Positions 17,191 through 26,891 of a stretch of DNA of 64,000 nucleotides are shown here, one piece after another (within the stretch, counting starts at the first letter, position 1; the number at the start of each line of letters is the position of its first letter). Source of the DNA: OLB6 sp964525565. GTDB lineage: Bacteria; Bacteroidota; Ignavibacteria; Kapaibacteriales; Kapaibacteriaceae. The position numbers and the translations under genes were made by a program. Below the pieces are notes generated by a model. That model ran no database searches, had not been told where the DNA came from, and saw only the letters and a list, made by a program, of their open reading frames with translations. Where the stretch lies: positions 6,029-70,028 of the forward strand of contig CAZGHI010000010.1 of the NCBI GenBank assembly GCA_964525565.1, in the 5' to 3' direction.

Positions 17191-19017
17191 TTGACTACAT
17201 ACTCCATATCTGAGCTAACACGGCGGATTTACCCATTCGTTCGCCCATTCTTTGTGCTCATCGTTTTCAGTTTTATTGCTAACGCGCTCTTTGCAATGGT
17301 TAATGCAGCAGTTCTTGCTGTTGTAGAACCTGTCTTTCGAACCTTGTTTCAGGTTGATGTACCTATTCAATCGGCATCTGCCGCTGTACCGGCATCGGGA
17401 CTCAAGGCATGGTTCGATCGGAACGTTCAATCCGTAATTATTGCTGATACATATTTCGGATCCATCCGCAATCTGAGCTTCTTCATCTTTGTCTTATTTG
17501 CTATCCGTGCAACCATTAAGTACCTAAGTCGGATTATCACCGTGCGCATGGAGGAAGGCATTATGAAGGCCATCCGCGACACGATGTTTATGAAGCTTAC
17601 GGATCTGTCAATGGATTTTTACGCACGCCGAAAAACCGGTGATGTGATATCACTTCTTACAAACGACGTTGGCGTTCTGAACCATTCGGCCATCAATTCT
17701 GTTACAAGCCTGTGGCGCGAGGGCATCACGGTAGTAACATACGTGCTCTTATTGTTGGCAATCAGCATTCCTCTAACCGGTATTGCCATTGCAGTAAGCG
17801 CCCTGAGTTTCATCGCCATACGACTGAGTACAAAAATTCTCCGGCGCTATGGCGCACGGTTACAGCGTGCTCAGGCTGACTATACAAGTACTCTGCAGGA
17901 AACGGTCGGAGGCATTCGTGTAGTAAAGGCGCTTGGCGTTGAGCAAACAATGGTACAACGATTTCGCAACCAAACATGGCACTATGTGCGTACAGCTCTA
18001 CGGAACGAACGCATCAGCGCACTCGTTCCGGTTGTGAACGATACCTTTGGAATATTAGCCTTGGTTGGCGTTTTCTTTGCAGGAGGAGTTGCCTTGGCAA
18101 ACCACGACATCCAACCTGCCAGCCTGGTAACCTTCCTCTTTCTGCTCTTTGGTTTAATGCAACCGATCACGTCAATTGTTAGCACTATCGCCGGCATGCA
18201 GCGTGGTCTGGCTGCTGCTCAAAATGTTGTAAATCTTCTTGACGAACAACCGTCAATCCAAAGCGGTCCGATTACCACACCTGCATTTCGTGCATCGGTG
18301 CGTGCGTCCAACGTTTCTTTCGCCTATGGTTCCGATGCGGTGCTTCGTAACATATCGTTTACCGTGCACAAGGGCGAAACGGTTGCTCTTGTTGGAGCAA
18401 GCGGCAGCGGGAAGAGTACGCTCCTTGACCTGCTTCTGCGATTCTACGACCCTCAGTCGGGCACACTGTTCTTGGACGATATCAACGTTCGCGATCTTGA
18501 ACTAACCAGCTATCGGGCATTATTTGGAATGGTTAGCCAGGAAACAATTCTCTTTAACGATACGGTTGCTAACAACATAACGCTCGGACTCGTTAACGTA
18601 ACACAAGCAGACATCCAGCGTGCTGCACGAGTTGCACATGCCCATGATTTTATCATGCAGCTTCCCGACGGGTACAATACCATTATCGGCGATCGGGGAA
18701 TGAAGCTATCAGGAGGGCAGCGACAGCGATTGGCAATTGCGCGCGCAATTGTTCGGAATCCTCAAATTCTCCTCTTTGACGAAGCCACATCGGCACTTGA
18801 CACTGAGAGCGAACGCATTGTTCAAGATGCAATCGCTGAGGTATTACAGGATCGTACTGCTGTGGTCGTTGCGCACCGTTTAAGCACAATTGTGAACGCA
18901 GACCGCATATTGGTGTTTGAAAACGGAAGAATCGTTGAAGAGGGTAAGCATGCTGAGTTGCTTGCTCTTGGTGGGGTGTATGCAAAACTGCATAACATGC
19001 AGTTCAAGAACTCATGA
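17191..19017 (+). CDS. MsbA-type ABC exporter (fused permease and ATPase)
   Basis: This 608-residue half-transporter has six predicted transmembrane helices within residues about 10-325, followed by a nucleotide-binding domain with Walker A GASGSGKST (G402-T410, Lys408), signature LSGGQ (506-510), Walker B ILLFDE (Asp530, Glu531) and switch His562 (AHRLST). It would act as a homodimer flipping a lipid-linked substrate; lipid A/LPS precursor export (MsbA) is the likeliest, given a Gram-negative envelope, but the substrate is not proven. The start used is a TTG at 17191, because an in-frame stop precedes it and the next ATG lies inside the first membrane helix. Confidence 0.93.
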   Translation: MTTYSISELTRRIYPFVRPFFVLIVFSFIANALFAMVNAAVLAVVEPVFRTLFQVDVPIQSASAAVPASGLKAWFDRNVQSVIIADTYFGSIRNLSFFIFVLFAIRATIKYLSRIITVRMEEGIMKAIRDTMFMKLTDLSMDFYARRKTGDVISLLTNDVGVLNHSAINSVTSLWREGITVVTYVLLLLAISIPLTGIAIAVSALSFIAIRLSTKILRRYGARLQRAQADYTSTLQETVGGIRVVKALGVEQTMVQRFRNQTWHYVRTALRNERISALVPVVNDTFGILALVGVFFAGGVALANHDIQPASLVTFLFLLFGLMQPITSIVSTIAGMQRGLAAAQNVVNLLDEQPSIQSGPITTPAFRASVRASNVSFAYGSDAVLRNISFTVHKGETVALVGASGSGKSTLLDLLLRFYDPQSGTLFLDDINVRDLELTSYRALFGMVSQETILFNDTVANNITLGLVNVTQADIQRAARVAHAHDFIMQLPDGYNTIIGDRGMKLSGGQRQRLAIARAIVRNPQILLFDEATSALDTESERIVQDAIAEVLQDRTAVVVAHRLSTIVNADRILVFENGRIVEEGKHAELLALGGVYAKLHNMQFKNS

Positions 19018-19141
19018 TTCCTACTACACCAAAAACAGCAATGGCTATTCGGTTCTCAGCACACATGCCACTTTCGTTGTCGCGTGTATAGGCAGATTTC
19101 ACACGTGCACATAAGGATAGACATCCACTCGTCTTCGCATA

Positions 19142-19696
19142 TCAGCGGTTCATAGTGGTTGCAAACTCACTGGCAAGCACAGAGTGAACATCGTGATAGT
19201 GATCACCAATACGTATGCGATTTCGTGCTTTGCCTTCACGAAACGCACCGAGTTTTTTCACAACCCGAAGGCTCGCCCGATTGCGGGTGGCAACAACAAT
19301 TTCAACACGTTCAAGTTGTACTTCGGTGAATGCGAAACGGAGAAGTAGGCGTGTTGCACGAAGACTGTACTCATGGCCCCGAAACGGAACTGCCGTCCAA
19401 TAACCCAGATTTGCCGAACGATCGTGTCCATGAATTTGATTTAGTCCACAGCCCCCTACCATCTCCATCGTGTCAGCTTTACATGTAACGAAACTATATT
19501 CTTCGCCCCGTTCAAATCGCTCTACTTGTTGGGAAATCCATTCCGTGGCATCCGCAATCGTGTAGGCTTCGTGGCACCATGGCATCCACTGCACCGTTTG
19601 TTTCCAGGATACGTGCACCAATCGTGTAAGAGTCTCTGCGTCCGAAAGGGTGTATGGACGAATGGTGACAACGCCGTCAGTGTAATTACTCTGCAT
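19142..19696 (-). CDS. GNAT acetyltransferase (RimJ/RimL-like)
   Basis: A 184-residue protein of the Acetyltransf_3 type: an N-terminal VTIRPYTLSDAETLTRLV, a central beta-strand GGCGLNQIHGHDRSANLGYW, the acetyl-CoA segment VPFRGHEYSLRATRLLLRFAF and the late ELERVEIVVATRNRASLRVVKKLGAF-like helix-strand. Related proteins acetylate ribosomal-protein N-termini or small amines; the substrate is not predictable. It begins 8 nt after the stop of the glycosyltransferase gene and is probably co-transcribed with it. The 124 nt downstream, up to the ABC exporter end, contain nothing recognisable. Confidence 0.9.
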   Translation of the reverse strand: MQSNYTDGVVTIRPYTLSDAETLTRLVHVSWKQTVQWMPWCHEAYTIADATEWISQQVERFERGEEYSFVTCKADTMEMVGGCGLNQIHGHDRSANLGYWTAVPFRGHEYSLRATRLLLRFAFTEVQLERVEIVVATRNRASLRVVKKLGAFREGKARNRIRIGDHYHDVHSVLASEFATTMNR

Positions 19697-19704
19697 CGTT
19701 CACA

Positions 19705-21408
19705 TCAATAGTTCAGCCGCAGCGTGCGCCGCAACAGTGTGTAGTGGTCATTTTTCCATTCAACATTATACGCAGCCGCAAGTGATGAGAGAACTTCACG
19801 CTGTACCAACGATGAAATGCTTGGGTGATAGTACACCACATAAGGGATACCAGAAACAGCAACCTCGGCGATAGCGTTCAGTGAACTTGTAAACTCGGGC
19901 AGAGCCCTGGACTGATACGATCTATTCTCATTGGCACCAGTCATCCAGCCGGCAGTGTACCACGCAAGCTGAGGATTCAATGAGTCGGCGGCATTATGCT
20001 CGTGGTACAGATACGTAAACGTTTGTTCTCCACTATCCAGTAAACGAACGGCTATCTCGCGCCCCCCCCGGATCTGGCCCGGGAAACCGTACCAGAGTAT
20101 GTGAACGGCTGTGACTACGCTTCCAGATATAAGTAGTAGTGCAACAGCGAATCGCGCACGTGCAGCTACTGCACGTGATATCTTCTCCGGTATAACCAGC
20201 GGCAGGAGGACGGCAATGAAGCATATCATACCAACGATGAGTACATCCAGGGGATCCTGCTTCACTGCAGTTCGTATATGTCCAAACCACGACCACATGC
20301 ACGCGATAACAAGGACGGCAAACATCATGAGCATCAAACGTGGACTACTTTTATACTGCATTCGCTCAAGTGTTACAGCGGCAACGCACATGGATGGCGG
20401 AATGAGCATCACAACATAGTGCGGGTTTTTTGTTGGAGATGCAGAAAGTCCGATAAAAACCAATGCAAACCACGTAAAAATGATTGCTTCCTGCCACCGT
20501 TCGACATTCTCGCTGTTGAAACGGTGCAACATTGTTTTCAGAAGTGAGGGCACATGTTTGATGTTTACCAGGAAGGCCAGAACAAGTGCAGGCTGAGCAA
20601 CAATCAGTTGGTTCAGGTAGTAATAAAAACCCAGGTGCCTGGTATTCCCTTCTACAACAGATGTAGCATGTTGGAGCGTAAGGGCGGCAAAAAAGGGAGC
20701 ACCATGTGCGACAGCCATGTACACATACCATGGAAGTGCAATGATTAGTCCCACACTCACACCAAGTGCACCTACCATTCGTGAGTCACGATTGAATAAA
20801 AACCCTATAACAAACAAGATTGGAAGCGCACCAACGACCAGTTTGGTAAGCATGGCAAAGCCAAGACCAATTCCAAACACAGCCACGAACAAGAGTACTT
20901 TTGAGCTTTGCCAGCGATGACCGTTTGCAAGTAGTTCACGAAGTCGAAAACATCCCCAAAGGGCCAATAGTGTATAGGTCATCAGCGGCACTTCCGTCAT
21001 TGCCTGCCGCGAGTACACAACCCAATGCAATGACGCTCCCATGATTATAACACTCAATAGCGCCGTTCGGTGAGAAACCAAACGCAATAAGATTACATAG
21101 AGAAGGCAGAGAGCAATACCGGCATCGAGAATGGTAATCAACCGAACTCCGACAGCGGTTCGGCCAAAAACATAGGTTCCGATGGCCACATGCCACGACA
21201 CCATCGGAGCGGGAATACTTGAGTAGAGACCTCCAAGGGCATGTTCCGTTTGATCCCAGACATTCCCATACAACACAATGCCTTCGCCACGCACAGCGTA
21301 CAACCCTTCGTCCCACGGTTGTACTTCTACACTACCAAGCTTGGTAAAGTACGCAACAACGATTATCAGCACTGTGGCCAGCACAGTATGCTGGCGGGAT
21401 GTGAGCAT
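19705..21408 (-). CDS. Membrane glycosyltransferase, GT39/ArnT-like
   Basis: The start is set at the ATG at 21408 (MLTSRQHTVLATVLIIVVAYF), just beyond the upstream site-2 protease gene; a longer frame would overlap that gene by over 100 nt. The 567-residue protein has about 11-12 predicted transmembrane helices and the first-loop motif PWDEGLYAVRGEGIVLYG with the Asp-Glu pair expected of the GT-C class (PMT/ArnT, polyprenyl-phosphate-sugar donors). The soluble C-terminal part (about 470-567) is periplasmic. Acceptor (lipid A or protein) unknown. An eight-C tract at 20062-20069 lies in the coding region (Arg-Gly-Gly-Arg). Confidence 0.88.
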   Translation of the reverse strand: MLTSRQHTVLATVLIIVVAYFTKLGSVEVQPWDEGLYAVRGEGIVLYGNVWDQTEHALGGLYSSIPAPMVSWHVAIGTYVFGRTAVGVRLITILDAGIALCLLYVILLRLVSHRTALLSVIIMGASLHWVVYSRQAMTEVPLMTYTLLALWGCFRLRELLANGHRWQSSKVLLFVAVFGIGLGFAMLTKLVVGALPILFVIGFLFNRDSRMVGALGVSVGLIIALPWYVYMAVAHGAPFFAALTLQHATSVVEGNTRHLGFYYYLNQLIVAQPALVLAFLVNIKHVPSLLKTMLHRFNSENVERWQEAIIFTWFALVFIGLSASPTKNPHYVVMLIPPSMCVAAVTLERMQYKSSPRLMLMMFAVLVIACMWSWFGHIRTAVKQDPLDVLIVGMICFIAVLLPLVIPEKISRAVAARARFAVALLLISGSVVTAVHILWYGFPGQIRGGREIAVRLLDSGEQTFTYLYHEHNAADSLNPQLAWYTAGWMTGANENRSYQSRALPEFTSSLNAIAEVAVSGIPYVVYYHPSISSLVQREVLSSLAAAYNVEWKNDHYTLLRRTLRLNY

Positions 21409-21445
21409 GTAGGTATTCGAACGATTGGACAAAAACCACCAGGTG

Positions 21446-22468
21446 TTATACAAAGTACACGAAGCGCACTGGTAAACACAAAACCAGTATTGCCAGAGCC
21501 AGCCATCCAAGCACGGTGCGATAGCCTCCGATGGGGGATGTATCCGGAACTTCAGGATGGTCAATTTTTACAAGGAACCGTACAAGCAGCGACCACAGCA
21601 ACCAGCCCTCTCCGGCTTGAAACAACCAGGGCACGGCTTGAATAAGTGAGTTCAGTGCAACCCCAACTGTGCGCGACAACGTATCAATCCACGGCACCGG
21701 CGAGGGTTCAAGAAGTGCGTTATTCACTGCACCAAGTACAGCAAGTGATCCTGCTGTAAACATCATCCACCACAGCGTTCTGGAAATCACTCTCTGTCTT
21801 TTTCCTCCAACCAAAGCATAGAGCACATGGCCTCCATCCAGACTACCAAAGGGAGCCATGTTCAGTGCCGTTACAAACAGCCCAAACCAGCCAACACATA
21901 AGAACGGATAGTGGTACACCTCGTTCATCGGAGGTATCCACCCATGTGTTTCCGAAGCCCACCACCGAAAGGCAGCATTGAGAGGCATATCGCCAAAGTA
22001 CATTCCGGTAGTAGGGATTGACTCCAGAAAACGATATTCTGGATGAAATGCGTAAATACTCTCTGGTGGAGGAGCATTTGCGTAGCCAATTCCCAAAATC
22101 ACCAGACAAACAACAAAACCCGCAAGTGGTCCTGCAACACCAATGTCAAACATCACCTTTCGATTCGGTATCATGGAGCGTGTTCGGATCACTGCTCCCA
22201 TGGTTCCGAAAGGAATCAGCCACAGTAAAGGCATTGGAATGTAGTACGGCAGCGTAGCATCAACACCATGGTAACGAGCTGCGATATAATGTCCGAACTC
22301 GTGTGCGGTTAAGAAACTCATCAGCAGCAGAGCGTAAGTTAGCCCTGTTCCCCACGTTGTAATATCTGTGTAATCCTGCATTGCCCATGCCGTGCCTGCC
22401 ATCATTGTACTTACGAACGTTGCAGCAAACAGCAAAGCATGGAGCCACAGCCTATCAGGACTCCGCAT
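21446..22468 (-). CDS. Site-2 protease family intramembrane metalloprotease (M50)
   Basis: The multi-pass membrane protein has the zinc motif HEFGH (His56, Glu57, His60) and the third-ligand motif LDGGH (Asp211), the hallmarks of M50 site-2 proteases, plus a VAGPLAGF segment. No PDZ domain is present and length is 340 residues, so it resembles the compact plant EGY/archaeal type rather than RseP. The natural substrate is unknown; anti-sigma factors are typical. The start overlaps the end of lysS by 14 nt, implying coupling. Confidence 0.92.
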   Translation of the reverse strand: MRSPDRLWLHALLFAATFVSTMMAGTAWAMQDYTDITTWGTGLTYALLLMSFLTAHEFGHYIAARYHGVDATLPYYIPMPLLWLIPFGTMGAVIRTRSMIPNRKVMFDIGVAGPLAGFVVCLVILGIGYANAPPPESIYAFHPEYRFLESIPTTGMYFGDMPLNAAFRWWASETHGWIPPMNEVYHYPFLCVGWFGLFVTALNMAPFGSLDGGHVLYALVGGKRQRVISRTLWWMMFTAGSLAVLGAVNNALLEPSPVPWIDTLSRTVGVALNSLIQAVPWLFQAGEGWLLWSLLVRFLVKIDHPEVPDTSPIGGYRTVLGWLALAILVLCLPVRFVYFV

Positions 22469-24021
22469 GTTCTTTCTCCGGCCTCATCTGAGGGAAGAAC
22501 AGTACGTCACGAATGCTATCGTGATTGGTAAGCAACATCACAAGACGATCTATGCCAATGCCTAACCCTGCTGTTGGCGGCATTCCAACTTCGATTGCAT
22601 GCAGGAAATCTTCATCTACAACCATCGCTTCGTCGTCACCATCGGCACGGATCTGTGCTTGTTCTTCTAAACGTGTTCTTTGATCTATTGGATCGTTAAG
22701 CTCACTAAAGCTATTGGCAATCTCCTTACCATTGATATACAGTTCAAAGCGCTCCACAAGACCTGGCTCCGATCTATGTGTTTTTGCCAGTGGACTCATT
22801 TCCACCGGATAATCCATCACGAAGGTAGGCTGTAGGAGGTTCGGCTCTACTTTCTCACTGAATATCTCGTCAATGATCTTCATTGCACTCCACTGTGGAT
22901 CTACTGGAACGCCGATTTCTGTGGCGGCGTTGGCAAGCTGGTCATGCACCGGACGATCAACATCGCCGCGCCGCTGCNNNNNNNNNNGTATATTGTGCAA
23001 GCAGGGCAAACATTTGCTTGCGTTGAAATGGAGCGCCAAAGTCCACCAATGTACCACCGATGGAGAATGGTATCGAAGTGTCGCCTGATAAACTCGTGCG
23101 GCTTTTGTAAACTTCGCGAGCAATCGTGCGCACGAGATCTTCGGTTAGATCCATCATCCACAAATAGTCCTTATACGCAACGTAAATCTCCATGCTCGTG
23201 AACTCGGGATTGTGCGTTTTATCCATTCCCTCGTTTCTGAAGTTTTTGGAGATTTCGTACACTCCTTCAAAGCCCCCTACGATAAGTCTCTTAAGGTACA
23301 ACTCGTCAGCGATACGGAGGTAGAGATCTACATCGAGCGCGTTGTGGTGCGTGATAAATGGACGGGCTGTCGCACCTCCGTACAATGGTTGCAATATCGG
23401 AGTTTCAACCTCTAACCAGCCCCNNNNNNNNNNNNNNNNNNNNNNNNNCGTTCGGATAATCAACGACCGAATGATGAATGTTTCTTTAATCTCTGGATTG
23501 GCAATAAGATCCAGGTATCGCTTGCGGTAGCGTTGCTCTTTATCTGCAAACGCACTATAACGATGAACATTCCCGGCTTCGTCAGTTTCTTCTTTCGTGA
23601 GTGGAATCAGCGTAATACTCTTACACAAAAGTGTAAACTCTTTTACGTGTACGCTTATCTCGCCCATACGTGTTCGGAATACAAAACCAACGGCACCAAC
23701 AATGTCACCAATATCCAACAAGCGGAGGTGTTCGTACCAATCAGGCAAGTCATCCATCTTCAGATAGAGTTGAATCTTTCCGGACTGATCCTGGATATGA
23801 CAAAAACTCGCCTTCCCCATTTTACGAAGGCTCACGATACGGCCCGCTACCGCAACATGCTGGTGCTTCTCAGGGTGCTCATCCGAGAAGGAATCAAGGA
23901 TGTTAGCCGCAGAATGTGTTTTGTTGAACGAGGTCGGATAGGGGTTGATTCCAAGAGCGCGCAGCTCTTCTAACTTCTGTCTTCGTTGAATTTCCTGATC
24001 GTTGAGTGTAATTTCTGACAT
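22455..24021 (-). CDS. lysS: Lysyl-tRNA synthetase (class II), interrupted by two assembly gaps
   Basis: Class II LysRS charges tRNA-Lys. The ATG at 24021 begins MSEITLNDQEIQRRQKLEEL. The anticodon-binding OB fold is clear (VAVAGRIVSLRKMGKASFCHIQDQSG) and so are the class II core (LEVETPILQPLYGGATARPF, FRNEGMDKTHNPEFTSMEIY) and motif 3 (GLGIGIDRLVMLLTN). A 25-base N run (23424-23448) keeps the frame, but the 10-base run (22978-22987) does not: the part after it reads in another frame. Ten N is a common placeholder length, so this is an assembly effect and the gene is probably intact in the organism. A TATCTTTG box precedes it. Confidence 0.93.
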
Positions 24022-24326
24022 GGCGTTTAGCGTTTTTTGAAGCTGCAAAGATAGGCCCTCACCGGTCTGCAAACCATGCGCCTACAACTGCCGGGTGCAA
24101 AGCTTTTATTCCTTGAACGCACCTTGACTGTTCACACTTGGAGTCATGGGCACAATACCCCGATTGATGTTAACGTTGCTCACATCAAAAGGTACTCGCA
24201 CATGGGCGCGCGCCAAATGGTTGGGCAATGCAGCAGTGAGCACGTTAAGGGAGAGACAGCAGCAGAGCGGTAATGATTGGCTGTTCAGTCATCCTGGCAA
24301 TCAACCGTGAACATATCTACCACCCG
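24022..24326. other. 305-nt intergenic region between rlmB and lysS
   Basis: Apart from the lysS promoter near its right-hand transcription start, I see nothing here: no hairpin with a T tract and no tRNA. A 65-codon open frame on the plus strand (24076-24273) has no ribosome site or family features and is not called. Confidence 0.6.
24046..24053 (-). promoter_or_regulatory. Promoter of lysS
   Basis: On the minus strand TTTG, 16 nt, TATCTTTG; the -7 box is a full match and the spacer slightly short. The leader to the lysS ATG is about 24 nt. Confidence 0.5.
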
Positions 24327-25094
24327 TTATGTAGCGTTCGATCTCCGCTGTCTTGCCGCTTCAAAGAGAATAATGCCCGAAGCAACAGAAGCATTGAGCG
24401 AGGCAATCGTTCCGAACATTGGGATGCCAACCACCATTGTACACTCTTGCAGTACTCGAGGGTGGAGGCCCTCTCCTTCGCTACCAATAACAATCACGAC
24501 AGGGCCCGACAGATCCGACCCATTAAAATACTGTTGCGCAGGAACAGCGGTACCAACAACCTTCCAGCCCTCGTTACGGAGTTCCCTGAGCGTGGTGCTC
24601 ACACGCTGCACTTTGCAAACCGGAAGCACTTCCAAAGCTCCTGCCGACGTTTTTACTGCTGCCGGGGTTATAGGTGCTGAGTGATGCTCAGAGAGAATCA
24701 AACCATACGCACCTGCACACTCTGCACTTCGAGCAATGGCACCTAGGTTATGTGGATCGGTGATGCCATCGAGAACAACCAGGATAGGGTCAGGACGTGA
24801 GTGCATAGCACCCTGTACCAGCTCCCGATACGTTACGAGTGTATGCGGTTCTCTCAGAGCTATAACACTCTGTGCTGCATTGCCATGCACTCCAAGCTCG
24901 CGAACAAGAGTTGCGAACTTTCGCTTGTCCATCGTTGATACGGCAATTCCAGATTTCGCTGCTAACGATCGAAGGCGATGTACGTCGGGGTCATCGGCTC
25001 CAAAACAGATAAAGATCTTCTCGATGCGAACATCTGCATGTAGAGCCTCCTGCACGGCTCTTCGCCCAATAATGTATCGTGTTCTATCTGCCAA
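24327..25094 (-). CDS. rlmB: 23S rRNA 2'-O-methyltransferase RlmB (TrmH/SpoU family)
   Basis: This SPOUT methyltransferase makes 2'-O-methylguanosine in 23S rRNA (G2251 in E. coli). The 255 residues comprise a small substrate-binding domain (IIGRRAVQEALHADVRIEKIFI) and the knotted SAM domain with the three SpoU motifs: DPHNLGAIARSAECAGA, VIGSEGEGL and SLNASVASGI. The N-terminal domain supports RlmB over TrmL or TrmH. It overlaps the end of kynU by 11 nt and is downstream of it. Confidence 0.93.
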   Translation of the reverse strand: MADRTRYIIGRRAVQEALHADVRIEKIFICFGADDPDVHRLRSLAAKSGIAVSTMDKRKFATLVRELGVHGNAAQSVIALREPHTLVTYRELVQGAMHSRPDPILVVLDGITDPHNLGAIARSAECAGAYGLILSEHHSAPITPAAVKTSAGALEVLPVCKVQRVSTTLRELRNEGWKVVGTAVPAQQYFNGSDLSGPVVIVIGSEGEGLHPRVLQECTMVVGIPMFGTIASLNASVASGIILFEAARQRRSNAT

Positions 25095-26343
25095 GAAGTT
25101 CTTTCAGAATCTGTCCAAAGCGGGCAACGTCCTCAAAGGTGTTATAGAGCGGCACCGGTGCGATTCGAATCACATCGGGATGTCGCCAATCGGCAATCAC
25201 ACCACGCTCGTGAAGGGCGTTGAAGATTGCTTTGCCATCCGAAGCAAAGCGAATGGAAAGTTGCGATCCCCTCTGACGGGGGTCGCTTGGTGTAATAATC
25301 TCAACATCTTTACGTTCGCCAATTGCCTCGAGAACAACCTGTTCTGCAAAGGCTGTAAGGCGGTCTCGCTTCTCTCCTATTCTGTCCATGCGAGCTTCGT
25401 TAAATATCCGTAGCGATGCCAGATGGGCTGCCATCGTAAGTATCGGAGCATTACTAAGCTGCCATCCATCGGCACCCACAGCCGGAACAAAATCGTGGGC
25501 CATCTGAAACCGTGTTGCTTCGTCGTTACCCCACCATCCGGCCAAACGTGGCAGGTTTGTCTTGTGGGCATGCCGGTCGTGTACAAATGCACCGCCTACA
25601 CCACCGGGACCGCTGTTGAGGTACTTGCAACTGCACCAGACGGCAAACTCCGGACCCCAATCGTGCAGATCTAGGTTCACGTTTCCCGCTGCATGAGCCA
25701 GGTCGAAACCGGCAAAGGCCCCAACAGCATGTGCAGCACGAGTGATAGCGGGAATGTCAAAAAACTGTCCAGTATAATAATGCACTCCACTGAACATTAC
25801 TAACGCCAGCGCGTCGCCCTCAGCAAGTATTGCATTCTCGATGTGCTCCGTTGACAGTGTTGGATATCCTTCGGTGGGAACAAGCTCGACCAGTGCCTCT
25901 CTGGGATTAATTCCGTGTAGTTGCATGGCGCTTGCAACAGCATATCGGTCTGATGGAAACTCATGCCCTGCGATGATAACCTTATATCGCTGCCTTGTAG
26001 GACGGTAGAAGCTTGCAAGCATAAGATGCAGGTTTACCGTGAGTGAGTTCATCGCAACTACTTCGTAAGGCAGTGCGCCAACAATTGGAGCAAGGAGCGT
26101 TTGGAACTGTCGGTGGTACGAGAACCACGGGCGACGCGAGTGCATGTGACCATCTACACCCAGAGATTTCCAGTCCTCCAGTTCTTCTTGTATCACTGCT
26201 TCCACGGATTGTGGCATCAAACCCAGGCTATTGCCTGTAAAGTACAGGACAGGTTTACCCTGTCTTTCCGGGATGTAAAAACGAGTCCGAAATCCTGCTA
26301 AAACATCTGTGGCGTCAAGTTCTTCAAAACCGAGGTTCATCAT
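25084..26343 (-). CDS. kynU: Kynureninase
   Basis: This PLP enzyme hydrolyses kynurenine (or 3-hydroxykynurenine) to anthranilate (3-hydroxyanthranilate) plus alanine. The start MMNLGFEELDATD is set at 26343 (26340 is equally possible); the longer frame upstream crosses the divergent lipoprotein gene. The 419-residue protein shows YFTGNSLGLMP, the PLP-stacking region SGVHYYTGQ, GFDLAHAAGN and the Schiff-base Lys240 in CSCKYLNSGPGG. No other kynurenine-pathway gene is nearby. A TTG-N18-TAATTTCG promoter ends 3-6 nt before the ATGs, so the mRNA is probably leaderless. rlmB follows with an 11-nt overlap. Confidence 0.94.
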   Translation of the reverse strand: MMNLGFEELDATDVLAGFRTRFYIPERQGKPVLYFTGNSLGLMPQSVEAVIQEELEDWKSLGVDGHMHSRRPWFSYHRQFQTLLAPIVGALPYEVVAMNSLTVNLHLMLASFYRPTRQRYKVIIAGHEFPSDRYAVASAMQLHGINPREALVELVPTEGYPTLSTEHIENAILAEGDALALVMFSGVHYYTGQFFDIPAITRAAHAVGAFAGFDLAHAAGNVNLDLHDWGPEFAVWCSCKYLNSGPGGVGGAFVHDRHAHKTNLPRLAGWWGNDEATRFQMAHDFVPAVGADGWQLSNAPILTMAAHLASLRIFNEARMDRIGEKRDRLTAFAEQVVLEAIGERKDVEIITPSDPRQRGSQLSIRFASDGKAIFNALHERGVIADWRHPDVIRIAPVPLYNTFEDVARFGQILKELLGR

Positions 26344-26346
26344 CCA

Positions 26347-26375
26347 CGAAATTACACTGTGGGCACCGCACACAA
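26347..26375 (-). promoter_or_regulatory. -33/-7 promoter of kynU (leaderless candidate)
   Basis: Minus strand: TTG (26375-26373), 18 nt, TAATTTCG (26354-26347, one mismatch to TAnnTTTG), then TGG and ATGATG. Confidence 0.5.
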
Positions 26376-26400
26376 GGGGTAACCGTTTCCCCAACCAATG

Positions 26401-26408
26401 TATTTTTG
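26401..26408 (+). promoter_or_regulatory. -7 box TATTTTTG directly before the lipoprotein gene (leaderless candidate)
   Basis: Full TAnnTTTG match followed by ATGC and the ATG at 26413. There is no room for a ribosome site. Confidence 0.5.
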
Positions 26409-26412
26409 ATGC

Positions 26413-26856
26413 ATGAAGTACTCCACAACCCTCCTGCTTGTTGTTGTAGCCTTGCTCCCCATTGGATGCTACAACTACCTCGAAAAACCACGTCCGATTG
26501 TGATGAAGTGCCCGGTCGAGAAAGAACAATACCTGAAATCAGCCATAAACATTTTTCAGGAAAACGGATATAAGCTGGTAGAGTTAGACACGGCTGCAGG
26601 TGTTATCATGGTGCAGGACAGCATTACAGAGGTTGCCTATCGTTACACCGCACTGGTACGAACATGGCGTATTGAGCATAAGTCGGACAGTGTTGTAGTT
26701 CAGGTTTGGAGCGTAAGCTCGCGCGTTGACGGTAGTGATATCAAGCAAACGTGGGATAAGCGGTGGAGCGATGAAATCGTAAAAGAATGGATGCGGCCAG
26801 TGCTTACAGCATTAGAAACCACGTGTGGCTTGGGGTCGCCGTTGCGACCTCGATAG
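26413..26856 (+). CDS. Small lipoprotein of unknown function
   Basis: The 147-residue product has a lipoprotein signal with lipobox PIGC (Cys19). The mature part reads like an alpha/beta domain (PVEKEQYLKSAINIFQENGYKLVELDTAAGVIMVQDS..., then RTWRIEHKSDSVVVQVWSVS), which resembles small periplasmic lipoproteins that detect or accompany envelope proteins, but I do not recognise a family. Single gene, divergent from kynU and convergent with the AtuA-like gene. Confidence 0.7.
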   Translation: MKYSTTLLLVVVALLPIGCYNYLEKPRPIVMKCPVEKEQYLKSAINIFQENGYKLVELDTAAGVIMVQDSITEVAYRYTALVRTWRIEHKSDSVVVQVWSVSSRVDGSDIKQTWDKRWSDEIVKEWMRPVLTALETTCGLGSPLRPR

Positions 26857-26891
26857 AAACGGCTCTTGAGTTGACAGTGAAGGTGCATGCC

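Noticed and set aside
21409..21564. Upstream extension of the glycosyltransferase gene
   Set aside because: It overlaps the site-2 protease gene and lacks membrane-protein character.
24076..24273. 65-codon plus-strand open frame upstream of lysS
   Set aside because: No ribosome site, no family features; overlaps the near-promoter region.
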